This document shows, piece by piece, positions 6,738-15,856 of a stretch of DNA of 64,000 bases. The DNA lies in the NCBI RefSeq assembly GCF_014207985.1, contig NZ_JACHMI010000001.1:6307001-6371000 (forward strand). The letters are read 5' to 3'. The notes below the pieces were generated by a model that worked only from the letters and a program-made list of their open reading frames with translations, did not search any database and was not told the origin of the DNA. Each line of letters begins with the position of its first letter. Position 1 is the stretch's first letter. Source of the DNA: Nonomuraea rubra. Its GTDB lineage: Bacteria; Actinomycetota; Actinomycetes; Streptosporangiales; Streptosporangiaceae. A program made the position numbers and the translations under genes.

Positions 6738-9700
6738 CAGGCGCCGGCCTGCGCGCCCGGCTCGCCGCGCGCCCGCCGTGGCTGGTCCGCCTGCCGGTGA
6801 CGGCCGGAGCCGGGACCGCGGGGGACGGGACCGCGGGGGACGGGATCGCCGGAGCCGGGGTGCTCATCGGCCCCCGGCACGTGCTCACCTGCGCCCACGT
6901 CGTCGACCTCGCCCTCGGCGGCCCCGCCGCCACAGCGGGATGCGGCGATGCGCCGGCGGGCACGGCGGTGACCGCGGAATTCCCCTTCGCCTCACGCGCC
7001 GACCCGGCCCAGATCTCCGTACGGGCGAAGGTGGTGGGCTGGGCACCCATCACCGAGGACGGCTCGGGCGACGCCGCCCTGCTGGAACTCGCGACCCCCG
7101 TCGACCACGTCCCCGCCCCCCTGGCCTGCCCGCCCGCGCTGACCGGCCACCCGTTCTCCGTCCACGGCTTCCCCCGCGGCGAGACGGCGGCCCGGCAGGC
7201 CACAGGCGTCATCCGCGGAGCCAGCGGCCCGACCGGCCAGTGGGTGCAGATCGAGGCGCAGAGCCAGACCGGCTGGGCGATCGAGCGGGGCTTCTCCGGC
7301 GGGCCGGTGTTCGACCACCACAGCGAGGCCGTGACCGGCATCGTCGTCCTGCGCGACGACCACCGCAGCGGCCACATGCTGCCGATCTCCTACCTGCGCA
7401 CCCTCTGGGAAGAGGTACGGCGGAGCTGCGGCTGGCGGCTGGACCTGGACCCGCACCTGCCGACGCACTGGCTGCCCCGCGCCCGCGGCTGCGAGCTCGG
7501 CACCGATGAGTGGCACTTCACCGGCCGCGTCGAGGCCCGCCGCGCGATCCGCGACTGGCTGGCGCGCCCGGCACCGGCCGGGCAGCCGATCCTGCTGGTG
7601 ACCGGCGGCCCCGGCTGCGGCAAGTCCGCGCTGCTCGCGCACACCCTGCTGGCGGCCGACCCCCGGCTGTCGGCGACCGTCCCCACGCCGGGCCCCCGCC
7701 CGCCCGCGGGCGCCTTCGACGCGGCCCTGCACCTGAAGGGCTTGACCTGCGACGAGACGGCCGCCCGGCTCGCGGACGCGCTCGGCGCCACGGCCGACGA
7801 GCCCGCCGAGCTGCTCGCCGCCGTGAGCGGCCTGCCGCCGGGCACCTCGTTCACCGTGCTGGTGGACGCGCTGGAGGAGGCGGCCTCCGCCGAGGAGGCC
7901 AGGCGGATCGCGGTGCTGCTGCGGCAGGTCGCGGGCACCGGCCGGCTACGGGTGCTGGCCGGGGTGCGCACCGCGCCGCCGGACAGCCGCCACGCCCGCG
8001 TCCTGGACGCGTTCGGGCAGCGCGTGCCCCGCATCGATCTGGAGGCGCCGCCGTACCTGCGCCACGCCGACGTCGCCGACTACGTGGTGAACCGCCTGCG
8101 CGGCCGGGCCCGTCCCGGCTCCTGGGATCTGCCCGCCATCGGGCAGGCCGTGGCCCGCAGGGCGGGCCACAACTTCCTCATCGCCCAGCTCGTCAGCGAC
8201 CGCCTGAACCACCCCGCCGCCGCGCCGCCCCACCCCGGGACACCCGGGTGGGAGGAGCAGTTCCCCGAGAGCGTCGGCCAGGCGATGGAGGACTACCTGC
8301 GCGCCTGCGCCCCCGACGCCGAGCTCGTACGGCGGCTGCTGACCGCCCTGGCCTTCGCCAGGGGCGACGGCCTGCCCGTGGGCAGGACCTGGCTGCTCAT
8401 GGCCACCGGCCTCGGCCACGGGCTCGCGCCCGCCCCCGCCGACCTGCACGACGTCGTCCAGAACGCGGCCCACTACCTCGTCGAGCACGTCGACCCGCAG
8501 GCCGGGCAGAGCACGTACCGGCTCTACCACGACGCGATCGACGATTACCTGCGCGAGCGGTGCCGCCACCCCGATCCCCAGCGCGCCATCACCGACGCCC
8601 TCACCGCCGCCGTTCCCGGCCCGGACGGGCAGCGGGACTGGTCGGCGGCCGACCCGTACACCCTGGCGCACCTGGCCGGCCACGCGGCGGCCGCGGGACG
8701 GCTCGACCCGCTGCTGGACGACCCCGGCTACCTCGTCCACGCCCTGCCCGGGCCGCTCCTCACGGCGCTGCCCGCCGCGACCACCGCGAAGGGCGCGCTG
8801 GCGGCACGCGTCTACCGCACCTCCGCCTACCGCCACCGCGCGGCCACCCCGGCGCGGCGCTGCTGGACGCTCTCCTTCGACGCCGCCCGCCACCACGCGC
8901 CGGCGCTGCGCCGCGCGTTCGACACCCTGCTCGACACGCTCGCGCCGCGCGGCGGCTCCCGCTGGCGGCCGTACTTCGCGGCCGGGCACGCCCCCCAGCC
9001 CGGCAACCTGGCCGTCATCGGGCAGGTCGTGGGCTCGGGGCTGGCGGCGGGCGTCGCGGACGGCCGGGCCATCGCCCTCGTCCCCGGGCCGGACGCCGTC
9101 CGGATCTGGGACCTGGAGGAACAGTTCCAGACCGGCGAGCTGCCCGTGGACGGCACCCTGTCGGCCACCGCCACCGCCGTGGGCCGGGACCTGGCGGCGC
9201 TCGCGTCCGACGGCCCCGTCGACGTCTGGGACCTCGCCACGCGCCAGCGGATCGCCCGCCTGGAGCCCATCGGCGGCCAGGTCGCGCAGCTCGCCTTCGC
9301 GCGGTGCGACGGCCGGACCCTCCTGCTGGGCGCCGGCCACAACGGCCAGCCCGTCCGGGTGTGGGACCTGGCGACCGAACGCGAGCTCGGCCGCCTCGAC
9401 GAGGCGACCGGCCCCGGCGTGGCCACCGGGCGGCTGGAGGGCCGGGCCGTGGCCGTCACGCTCGGCCGCCACGGCCGCGGCATGCAGGTGTGGGACCTGG
9501 CCGAGCGCAGGACGACGCGCCACCTGTTCGACGACGACGTCATCGCCGCCTACCGCGTCGGCCGCATGGACGGCCGTACGGTCACCCTGGCGGTGCTCAC
9601 GGGCCACGACCCCGTCGCCGAGGTCCGTGACCTGGCCACCGGCGAGGTGATGTCCCGCGTGCCGCTGCCGCGCGAGCAGGTCGGCGACGTCGCCCTGACC

Positions 9701-10903
9701 CTCGTGAAAGGACGCCCGACAGCGCTCGTCCCCTGCGCGGGAGAGCGGAGCGTGCGCGTCCTGGACCTGGTGGACGGCACCGAGACCGCCAGGCTGCTCG
9801 GGCACTCCGGCTACCCCTACCGCGTGGTCACGGTGCGGTCCGGCGAGCGCACGCTCGCGGTGACCAAGGACCTGACCGAGACGGCCATGATCTGGGACCT
9901 CACCGGCCTCCAGCCACCCGGCGCGCCGGCAGGCGAGGAGTCGTTCGAGATCAGGGCGGCGGACCTGGGCGAGCTGGACGGCCGGGAGGTGGTCGCCGCC
10001 ATCGGCGCCGACGACCAGCTCGTCCGCGTGTGGGACCTGGCCAGCGGCCAGCAGACCGCCCGGCTCGCCGGGCACGCCGACCGCCACAGGCGGGGCCTGG
10101 CCACCATCGCGATCCGTTCCTGGCAGGACGACGCCGTGGCCGTCACCAGCGGGCTCAACGAGGCGGTACGCGTCTGGGACCTGGGGAGGCGCCGCCAGAG
10201 CGCGTGCCTGGACGTCCGGCTGATCTCGGAGATCGTCCTCGGCGACCTGGCCGGCCGCCGCATCGCCCTGCTGCGGGGGGACGGGCCGCACGTGCACGTC
10301 TGGGACCTGACGGCCGGACGGGCGGCCGGGGTGCTGGGCGGCGCCCCCGAACCGGCCGGCGACCGCGTCACCATCGCCCTCGACACCGAATGGGGCCGCA
10401 TCAGCGCCCAGCGCGGTGCGCGGCTGGCGCTGGCCACGTGCGGCCCGCGCGCGCTCGCGCTGGTCGGGCCGACAGGCGTCGCCAGGAAACCCGTCCAGGT
10501 GTGGGACGTGCTCGCCGGGCGCCGCATCGGCCGTCTCGACTGCGACGGCCTGCTGGCCCTCGCCGCCGGACGCTGCGACGGCCGCCCGACGGCGATCACC
10601 TGCGGTCTGGACGGTTCCATCCGCATCTGGGACCTGCTGCGGCTCGGCGAGACGGGCTGGCTGACGCCGCATCCCGGCGGCACCACCGCCGTCGCCATCA
10701 CCGAACTCGGCGGCCAGGCGCACGCCGTCACCGGCGGCTACGACGAGATGGTCCGCGTGTGGGACCTGGGCACCAGGAGCGTCGTGGAGGAGTTCCGGGT
10801 GCCGGAGTGGGTGCGCGGCCTGTCCGTCAGCAGCCGCGGCACCATCCTGGTCATGTACGGCGGCAGCGTCGCCGCCTTCACGACGCGCGGGCCGGCCGTC
10901 TGA
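6734..10903 (+). CDS. Trypsin-like protease - STAND NTPase - WD40 multidomain protein
   Basis: A 1389-residue cytosolic protein. Residues 40-225 are a trypsin-like domain with a complete-looking triad: H55 (LTCAHVV), D113 (GDAALLE) and S188 (GFSGGPV). Residues 265-560 are a STAND/NACHT-type NTPase with Walker A GGPGCGKS (291-298) and Walker B FTVLVDALEEA (373-383). A helical linker follows. From about 760 to the end there are around 13 WD40 blades ending in VRVWDL-like strands, enough for two seven-bladed propellers. By analogy to STAND switches, the WD40 part would sense a trigger, the NTPase would oligomerise and the protease would be the effector. Such systems have been predicted to act in phage defence or programmed cell death; this is inferred for the present protein. 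Confidence 0.85.
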   Translation: MTGAGLRARLAARPPWLVRLPVTAGAGTAGDGTAGDGIAGAGVLIGPRHVLTCAHVVDLALGGPAATAGCGDAPAGTAVTAEFPFASRADPAQISVRAKVVGWAPITEDGSGDAALLELATPVDHVPAPLACPPALTGHPFSVHGFPRGETAARQATGVIRGASGPTGQWVQIEAQSQTGWAIERGFSGGPVFDHHSEAVTGIVVLRDDHRSGHMLPISYLRTLWEEVRRSCGWRLDLDPHLPTHWLPRARGCELGTDEWHFTGRVEARRAIRDWLARPAPAGQPILLVTGGPGCGKSALLAHTLLAADPRLSATVPTPGPRPPAGAFDAALHLKGLTCDETAARLADALGATADEPAELLAAVSGLPPGTSFTVLVDALEEAASAEEARRIAVLLRQVAGTGRLRVLAGVRTAPPDSRHARVLDAFGQRVPRIDLEAPPYLRHADVADYVVNRLRGRARPGSWDLPAIGQAVARRAGHNFLIAQLVSDRLNHPAAAPPHPGTPGWEEQFPESVGQAMEDYLRACAPDAELVRRLLTALAFARGDGLPVGRTWLLMATGLGHGLAPAPADLHDVVQNAAHYLVEHVDPQAGQSTYRLYHDAIDDYLRERCRHPDPQRAITDALTAAVPGPDGQRDWSAADPYTLAHLAGHAAAAGRLDPLLDDPGYLVHALPGPLLTALPAATTAKGALAARVYRTSAYRHRAATPARRCWTLSFDAARHHAPALRRAFDTLLDTLAPRGGSRWRPYFAAGHAPQPGNLAVIGQVVGSGLAAGVADGRAIALVPGPDAVRIWDLEEQFQTGELPVDGTLSATATAVGRDLAALASDGPVDVWDLATRQRIARLEPIGGQVAQLAFARCDGRTLLLGAGHNGQPVRVWDLATERELGRLDEATGPGVATGRLEGRAVAVTLGRHGRGMQVWDLAERRTTRHLFDDDVIAAYRVGRMDGRTVTLAVLTGHDPVAEVRDLATGEVMSRVPLPREQVGDVALTLVKGRPTALVPCAGERSVRVLDLVDGTETARLLGHSGYPYRVVTVRSGERTLAVTKDLTETAMIWDLTGLQPPGAPAGEESFEIRAADLGELDGREVVAAIGADDQLVRVWDLASGQQTARLAGHADRHRRGLATIAIRSWQDDAVAVTSGLNEAVRVWDLGRRRQSACLDVRLISEIVLGDLAGRRIALLRGDGPHVHVWDLTAGRAAGVLGGAPEPAGDRVTIALDTEWGRISAQRGARLALATCGPRALALVGPTGVARKPVQVWDVLAGRRIGRLDCDGLLALAAGRCDGRPTAITCGLDGSIRIWDLLRLGETGWLTPHPGGTTAVAITELGGQAHAVTGGYDEMVRVWDLGTRSVVEEFRVPEWVRGLSVSSRGTILVMYGGSVAAFTTRGPAV

Positions 10904-10904
10904 C

Positions 10905-12170
10905 TCAGTCGTCGTGCGCGATGAGCATGAGCTGCCGCCACAGCAGCACCAGGAACACCGCGGAACCCGCGAAGGCGAACCAGAAGGGCGCCGCGACCCC
11001 GAAGCGGGTGGCCAGGATGCCGCCGATCATCGACCCCACCACCAGCCCGGCGAAGACGCAGATGGTGTTGACGCTGCCCACCCGGCCCTGCAGCTCCTGC
11101 GGCACCGCCCGCTGGCGGACGGTGCCCGAGGTGGTGCCCCAGATGAACGCGTGCGCGCCGAAGACCAGGAAGATGCCGCCCGCGACCCACGGCGAATGGG
11201 TCAGGGCGAGGCCCAGATGGGTGAGCGTCTCGATGATGAGCCCGATCCGCATGAGGGCGCCCAGGCTCACCTTGCGGGTGATCGCCCCGTACAGGCCGGT
11301 GCCGATCAGGCCGCCGATTCCGCCGATGGTGGTCATCAGGCCGAAGCCGATGGCGCCGAGGCCGAGCTGTTCCTGGGTGTAGAGGACGAGAACCGACCAG
11401 GCCGCGCCGAACGTGAAGTTGAAGATCAGGATGGTGAGCGCCAGCGTGCGGACCGCCGCGTGCCTGATCGTCCAGGTGAACCCGGCGATGAGCTCCCTGA
11501 TGGTGTCGGGCGCGGGATCGCCGGCCTGCCGGCCGTGCGGCGGCAGCTTGATGCGGGAGACCAGGACGATGCCCGCCGCGACCAGGAGCAGCTGGCCCGC
11601 GAACGGCCAGGTCAGGCCCAGGCCGAACAGTGCCGCGCCGATCGGCGGCCCGGCGAGCTGGTTGAGCGTGATGAATCCGGTGCCCAGGCGGGCGTTGGCG
11701 ATGACGAGGTCGTCCCTGCTGACCATCATGGGGGTCAGCGTGGCCGTCGCGTTGTCGGCGAACACCTCGGCGATGGACCGGAGCGTGAGCGCCACCAGCG
11801 CCGTCGCCACCGTCACGGTGCCGGTCACCGTGAGCACGACGAGCGCCGCCAGCACCGCGGCCCGCACCGCGTTCGCGACGAGCACGATTTTGCGCCGGTC
11901 GTACCGGTCGGACAGCACGCCCGCGTACAGGCCGAACAGCAGCGGAGGCGCCCAGCTCACCAGGGCCGACAGCGAGATCAGCAGCGGGTCGCGCGTCAGC
12001 GTCGCGATCAGCAGCGGGCCCGCCGCGGCGGCGACCCCGTCGCCGAGATTGGTCAGCCAGCTCGAGGCCAGCAACCACCGGAAACCTGTCCCGAGCCGGG
12101 CAGGGAGAACTCGCTCAACCACTGTGATCACGAGCGCAAGACCATACGTTTCCGCGATGATCGACGGCAA
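10905..12170 (-). CDS. MFS transporter (MFS_3, EntS-like exporter)
   Basis: A polytopic membrane protein of up to 421 residues with about 12 hydrophobic segments. The start region reads GFRWLLASSWLTNLGDG and the A-motif is GVLSDRYDRRKIVL between helices 2 and 3, both typical of MFS_3 permeases that export siderophores or drugs. The substrate is unknown. The start is uncertain: the longest frame uses TTG 12170, but GTG 12131 or 12122 would fit homologues better, and none has a clear ribosome site. An insertion sequence begins only 45 bp upstream and may have cut the gene off from its native promoter. It ends 1 bp from the convergent protease-NTPase-WD40 gene. Confidence 0.8.
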   Translation of the reverse strand: MPSIIAETYGLALVITVVERVLPARLGTGFRWLLASSWLTNLGDGVAAAAGPLLIATLTRDPLLISLSALVSWAPPLLFGLYAGVLSDRYDRRKIVLVANAVRAAVLAALVVLTVTGTVTVATALVALTLRSIAEVFADNATATLTPMMVSRDDLVIANARLGTGFITLNQLAGPPIGAALFGLGLTWPFAGQLLLVAAGIVLVSRIKLPPHGRQAGDPAPDTIRELIAGFTWTIRHAAVRTLALTILIFNFTFGAAWSVLVLYTQEQLGLGAIGFGLMTTIGGIGGLIGTGLYGAITRKVSLGALMRIGLIIETLTHLGLALTHSPWVAGGIFLVFGAHAFIWGTTSGTVRQRAVPQELQGRVGSVNTICVFAGLVVGSMIGGILATRFGVAAPFWFAFAGSAVFLVLLWRQLMLIAHDD

Positions 12171-12214
12171 CGCGTTTTTCGCCCCCGGACCGCGCCCGGC
12201 GTCAGAGGTCGCTA

Positions 12215-13152
12215 GGTAGTGTCTGACAAATGATCACGTTCGCGCTTGAATAGTCGATCGTGGTGCGACGTGGTGAGCTGACCGAGAAGGCGTGGGCGCG
12301 GATCCAGCCGTTGCTGCCGGTGGTTGACGGGCGTGGCCGTCGCTGGCGTGATCATCGAGAGGTGATCGATGGCATTCTGTGGCGGCTGCGGACCGGCGCG
12401 CCATGGCGGGACATCCCCGAGCGGTACGGACCCTGGCAGACCTGATACGAGCGGTTCAGGCGCTGGGAGGAGGACGGCACCTGGGCCCGGCTGCTGGAAG
12501 AGATGCAGGTCAAGGACGACTCCCTCGGCCAGGTCGAGTTCACCGTGAGCATCGACTCCACCATCGCCCGCGCCCACCAGCACGCCGCCGGCGCCCGGAA
12601 AAGGGGGACGACGGCGGGACGATCGATACGAAGCAATCGCAAAACCGGCAGGCGCTCGGACGATCCCGCGGTGGACTGACCACCAAGTTGCACCTGCTGG
12701 TGGAGGCCCGCGGACTGCCGCTGGTCCTGCACCTGACCGGCGGCAACACTGTCGACTGCGCCGCGTTCGAGGCGGTGCTGGCCAAGCTCCGGGTGCGCCG
12801 CCCGGCCGGCGGCCGCCCGCGTACCCGGCCCGACACCGTGATCGGCGATAAGGGTTACTCCACCCGCAAGATCAGGCTCGACCTGCGCCGGCGCGGGATC
12901 AAGGCGGTCATCCCCGAACGGCGCGACCAGATCGCCAACCGCAAGCGCAGGGGCAGCCGTGGCGGCCGCCCGCACACCTTCGACGCCCTCACCTACAAGC
13001 AGCGCAACCTGGTTGAGCGCTGCATCGGCAAGCTCAAGCAATGGCGTGCCATCGCCACCCGCTTCGACAAGCTGGCCAGCCGTTACCTGGCGGGTGTCAC
13101 CATCGCCTCGCTCATGCTCTGGCTCCGGCAGGCCGAATTGTCAGACACTCCC
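12215..13152 (+). mobile_element. IS5-type insertion sequence (about 0.94 kb)
   Basis: The ends are 15-bp imperfect inverted repeats. The left is GGTAGTGTCTGACAA (12215-12229); the right (13138-13152) reads GGGAGTGTCTGACAA on the other strand, with one mismatch. The flanks are CTAG at 12212-12215 and 13152-13155, giving a target duplication of TA, or of CTAG if the element is counted as 12216-13151. It carries one transposase frame of the IS5 superfamily (IS427-like) that is interrupted. It sits between the MFS transporter and the carbonic-anhydrase-like gene. Confidence 0.85.
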
Positions 13153-13155
13153 TAG
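12260..13155 (+). pseudogene. IS5-family transposase, interrupted by a stop and a frameshift
   Basis: The N-terminal part (GTG 12260) has the DUF4096-like LTEKAWARIQPLLP region. An in-frame TGA at 12443-12445 follows WQT, where relatives continue with a residue before YERF. The frame goes on to the first catalytic Asp (SIDSTIARAH) near 12550. It then needs a -1 shift at the run A4G5 (12599-12607) to reach the second part with GDKGYST (second Asp) and ERCIGKLKQW (Glu). The shift site could be programmed, as in other IS5 elements. The TGA is not part of such a scheme, so this copy is probably inactive. The stop TAG lies at the element's right edge. Confidence 0.82.
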
Positions 13156-13188
13156 GCGCGAGCGGATCCGGAGACCGCCGGCCAGGCG

Positions 13189-13797
13189 TCACAGCTCCCG
13201 GTCATGACGGTGGTCGGCGAGGCCGGTCGTCTCGCGCCGGGTGAGTTCCTTCATGTCCATGTCGACGCCACCGCCGGGCTGGCGTTCCAGCCCGTAGACC
13301 TGCTGGGGGAAGTCCATCCGGCTGAGGATCGCGTCGATCTCCTCGTGCTCGCCGGGCGGGAAGAGCCGGGCGGGGTCGCCGACGGCGATCCACTTGATCG
13401 GGACGAGCGAGCCGGGCGGCAGGACGCTGCCGACGTGCACGATGCCGTCGATGCGGACCTCCGTGCGCTCGCCCACGTGCGCGCCCTGGTAGATCCGCAC
13501 GCCGGTGGCGAGGAAGCACTCGTTCCCGACCGTGCAGCCCTTGAGTGACGAGTGCGGGCCGATCAGGACGTGGTCGCCGATGTCGACCGCGTTCCGGCTC
13601 GTGCTGCGGATGTTGAGGTTCTCGCGGACGGCGCACTGCGCGCCGATGCGGACGGGGCTGCCGTGCGACTCGATCACCGCGCCGTACGAGACGTGTGTTC
13701 GCGGGCCGATCGTCACGTCTCCGCAGATGACGGCCGTTGGGGCGATATAGGCGGTCGGGTCGATGCTGGGCCGTTTGCCCTGGTGCTCTATGAGCAT
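13189..13797 (-). CDS. Gamma-carbonic-anhydrase-like hexapeptide-repeat protein
   Basis: A 202-residue left-handed beta-helix protein. Hexapeptide-type repeats run from about residue 14 to 150 (IAPTAVICGDVTIGPRTHVS), followed by a C-terminal helix region. His residues at GPRTHVSYG and LIGPHSSLKG are candidates for the trimer-interface zinc site of gamma-carbonic anhydrases (YrdA/PaaY/CaiE group). Whether it hydrates CO2 cannot be told from sequence; the group also includes CoA-ester and acyltransferase relatives. The start ATG 13797 has AAGGAG nine bases upstream. The preceding insertion sequence ends about 35 bp beyond its stop. Confidence 0.82.
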   Translation of the reverse strand: MLIEHQGKRPSIDPTAYIAPTAVICGDVTIGPRTHVSYGAVIESHGSPVRIGAQCAVRENLNIRSTSRNAVDIGDHVLIGPHSSLKGCTVGNECFLATGVRIYQGAHVGERTEVRIDGIVHVGSVLPPGSLVPIKWIAVGDPARLFPPGEHEEIDAILSRMDFPQQVYGLERQPGGGVDMDMKELTRRETTGLADHRHDREL

Positions 13798-13872
13798 GAG
13801 CAGGAGCTCCTTGGGTGATCGGGTTCACGGGGTGCCCGTTCGCCCCGACCTACCCGGCCTGGGGCAGCGCAC

Positions 13873-14496
13873 TCAGGGGAGCCTGATGAGGCGCCGCTCC
13901 ACGGCGGCGGTGACGGCGGCGGTACGCGTGTCCACGCCGAGCTTGCCGTAGATGTGCACCAGGTGCGTCTTGACCGTCGCCTCGGTGATGAACAGCCGCC
14001 TGGCGATCTCCCGGTTGCCCGCACCGCTCGCCAGCAGTTCCAGGATCTCCACCTCCCGCACGCTCAGCGCCGGGCCCGGATCGCGCAGGCGCCGCATCAT
14101 CCGCGCCGCCACCTTGGCCGACAGCACGCTCTCGCCCCTGGCCGCGGCCCGGATGCCCTGGAACAGCTCCTCCGGCGGGCACACCTTGAGCAGGTACCCG
14201 GTGGCGCCCGCGGCCACGGCGCGCATGACGTCCGCGTCGGTCTCGTACGTCGTCAGGACCAGGACCTGCGGCGGCGAGGGCAGCGCCCGGATCCGCCGGG
14301 TGGCCTCGGCCCCGTCGGCGCCGTCGCCGAGTTGCAGGTCCATGAGCACGACGTCGGGCCGCCGCGCGGCGATCCCGCTCAGCGCCTCCTCGGCGCCGGA
14401 CGCCTCGCCGACGATCTCGATGTCGTCCTCGCCGCCGAGCAGCGCCACCAGGCCCGCCCGGACGACCGGGTGGTCGTCCACCAGGAACAGCCTCAT
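13873..14496 (-). CDS. NarL/SenR-type response regulator
   Basis: A 207-residue response regulator. The receiver domain (1-120) has LFLVDDHPVVRAG, the phospho-acceptor Asp in DVVLMDLQLGDG, the switch Thr in VLVLTTYE and the Lys in YLLKVCPPEE. A LuxR/NarL HTH (145-207) reads LSVREVEILELLASGAGNRE and TEATVKTHLVHIYGKL. Its ATG at 14496 shares one base with the kinase stop codon, so the pair is co-translated. With the HbpS-like secreted protein across the divergent promoter, the set resembles Streptomyces SenS-SenR-HbpS, which senses heme and redox stress. Confidence 0.88.
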   Translation of the reverse strand: MRLFLVDDHPVVRAGLVALLGGEDDIEIVGEASGAEEALSGIAARRPDVVLMDLQLGDGADGAEATRRIRALPSPPQVLVLTTYETDADVMRAVAAGATGYLLKVCPPEELFQGIRAAARGESVLSAKVAARMMRRLRDPGPALSVREVEILELLASGAGNREIARRLFITEATVKTHLVHIYGKLGVDTRTAAVTAAVERRLIRLP

Positions 14497-15659
14497 CACG
14501 CCCCCGCCCGCTCGTACGGGCGGACGGGGATCCTGGCCCCGACCGCCGTGCCCTCGCCGGGGGCGCTCTCGACGATCAGGACGCCGCCCACCTCCTCCAG
14601 CCGGTCGCGCATCGCGCGCAGGCCGTAACCGCGTCCGGGAGCGGGGGCCGGCTCGGCGAAGCCCGCCCCGTCGTCGAAGACGTCCAGCGTGACCTCGCCG
14701 TCCAGGTAGGACAGGGTCACCGTGGCACCGGCGGCGCCCGCGTGGTCGCGGACGTTGGCCAGCGCGCCCTGGGCCACGCGCAGCAGCGCCGTCTGCACGC
14801 CGGGCTCCAGGGGGTACTGCTCGCCCTCCAGCCTCAGCCGCACGGGCGGTCCGCCGCCGGTGTCCGCGCAGAGCCGGGTGAGCGCTTCGGGCAGCGTGCC
14901 GCCGTTGTCCAGGCCGGGTGGCCGCAGGTCGCGGACGAACCGGCGGGCCTCGTCGAGGTTCTCCGCGGCGGCCGCGGCGGCCCGCCGTACGTGGGCGCGG
15001 GCGAGCCCGGGGTCGGTGGCCCAGGCGCGGTCGGCGGCCTGCAGCAGGATGCCCATGCTGGTCAGGCCCTGCGCGAGCGTGTCGTGGATCTCCCTGGCCA
15101 GCCGCTCGCGCTCCTCCAGGACGCCGGTACGGTGCCGCGAGGCGGCCAGCGTCTCCCGGGCGGCGATCAGGTCGTCGATGAGCAGCTGGCGGGCGGCGCT
15201 CTCGCGCTGGAGCTCCCAGAACGTCACCGCCGTGATGGCGGCGACCCCGATGGGCGCGAGGATCAGGCTCGGGTCGATCTCCTGGGCGATCTTGGTCTGC
15301 GCGGCGATCACCACGAGCGTGAGCGCCGCCGCGGCCACCGCGAACGCGCGCGCGTTCAGCAGCCGCAGGCACAGGAAGAGCAGCGGCACCGCGCACCAGC
15401 TGAACGACGGCGCGAGCACCACCAGCCCCAGCCAGAGCGCCGCCACGCAGCCGAGCCACACCAGCCGCCCGCGCCGCCCGAGCCGGCTCCACGTCACCAT
15501 GCCCGCCAGGTACGCCAGGGCGAGAACGGCGCAGACGACCAGCGACGTCACGGTCTGCGCGACCAGGCCGTGCCGGGACACCAGCCTCCACGCCGAGGCG
15601 GCCAGCAGCAGGTAGAAGCCGGCATGCATGGCCCAGTTGAGCCAGACGCGCTCCCTCAT
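14496..15659 (-). CDS. SenS-like sensor histidine kinase (HisKA_3 type)
   Basis: A 387-residue membrane kinase. About five hydrophobic segments occupy residues 8-165, with short loops and no large extracellular domain, as in SenS of Streptomyces. Next are a coiled-coil stretch and the HisKA_3 phosphorylation site ERERLAREIHDTLAQGL, then an HATPase_c domain with the N-box NVRDHAGA, G1 DDGAGF and G2 GYGLRAMRDR. I used ATG 15659 (CCCTGTCC then GGGAGGGGCG on the coding strand); the frame is open further upstream but only into the promoter. It partners with the overlapping response regulator and probably interacts outside the membrane with the HbpS-like protein. Confidence 0.87.
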   Translation of the reverse strand: MRERVWLNWAMHAGFYLLLAASAWRLVSRHGLVAQTVTSLVVCAVLALAYLAGMVTWSRLGRRGRLVWLGCVAALWLGLVVLAPSFSWCAVPLLFLCLRLLNARAFAVAAAALTLVVIAAQTKIAQEIDPSLILAPIGVAAITAVTFWELQRESAARQLLIDDLIAARETLAASRHRTGVLEERERLAREIHDTLAQGLTSMGILLQAADRAWATDPGLARAHVRRAAAAAAENLDEARRFVRDLRPPGLDNGGTLPEALTRLCADTGGGPPVRLRLEGEQYPLEPGVQTALLRVAQGALANVRDHAGAAGATVTLSYLDGEVTLDVFDDGAGFAEPAPAPGRGYGLRAMRDRLEEVGGVLIVESAPGEGTAVGARIPVRPYERAGA

Positions 15660-15730
15660 CGCCCCTCCCTGTCCGTTCTGCCCCGACCCTATGCAGTGCC
15701 GGGGACCGGCCGGGCCGGGACGGCGGCACA

Positions 15731-15746
15731 TCAACCGATCGGTTGA
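15731..15746. promoter_or_regulatory. Perfect 16-bp palindrome between the kinase and hbpS-like genes
   Basis: TCAACCGATCGGTTGA lies 72 bp upstream of the kinase start and 110 bp upstream of the HbpS-like start. It is the best candidate operator for the NarL-type regulator, possibly controlling both divergent transcripts. Confidence 0.55.
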
Positions 15747-15856
15747 CCGGCGGCTCGACCGCTTGACGCCGCGGGATCGCCCGTGCTCCCGATGGCTCGC
15801 GGTGTTCTCGCTGGAAGGCTTCTACCTGCCTGAACACCTGAAGAACGGAAGAGACG

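Noticed and set aside
7946..10723. A 925-codon open frame antisense to the WD40 protein gene
   Set aside because: The composition is typical of a GC-rich antisense shadow with no domain signature, whereas the + strand shows clear WD40 blades and catalytic motifs.
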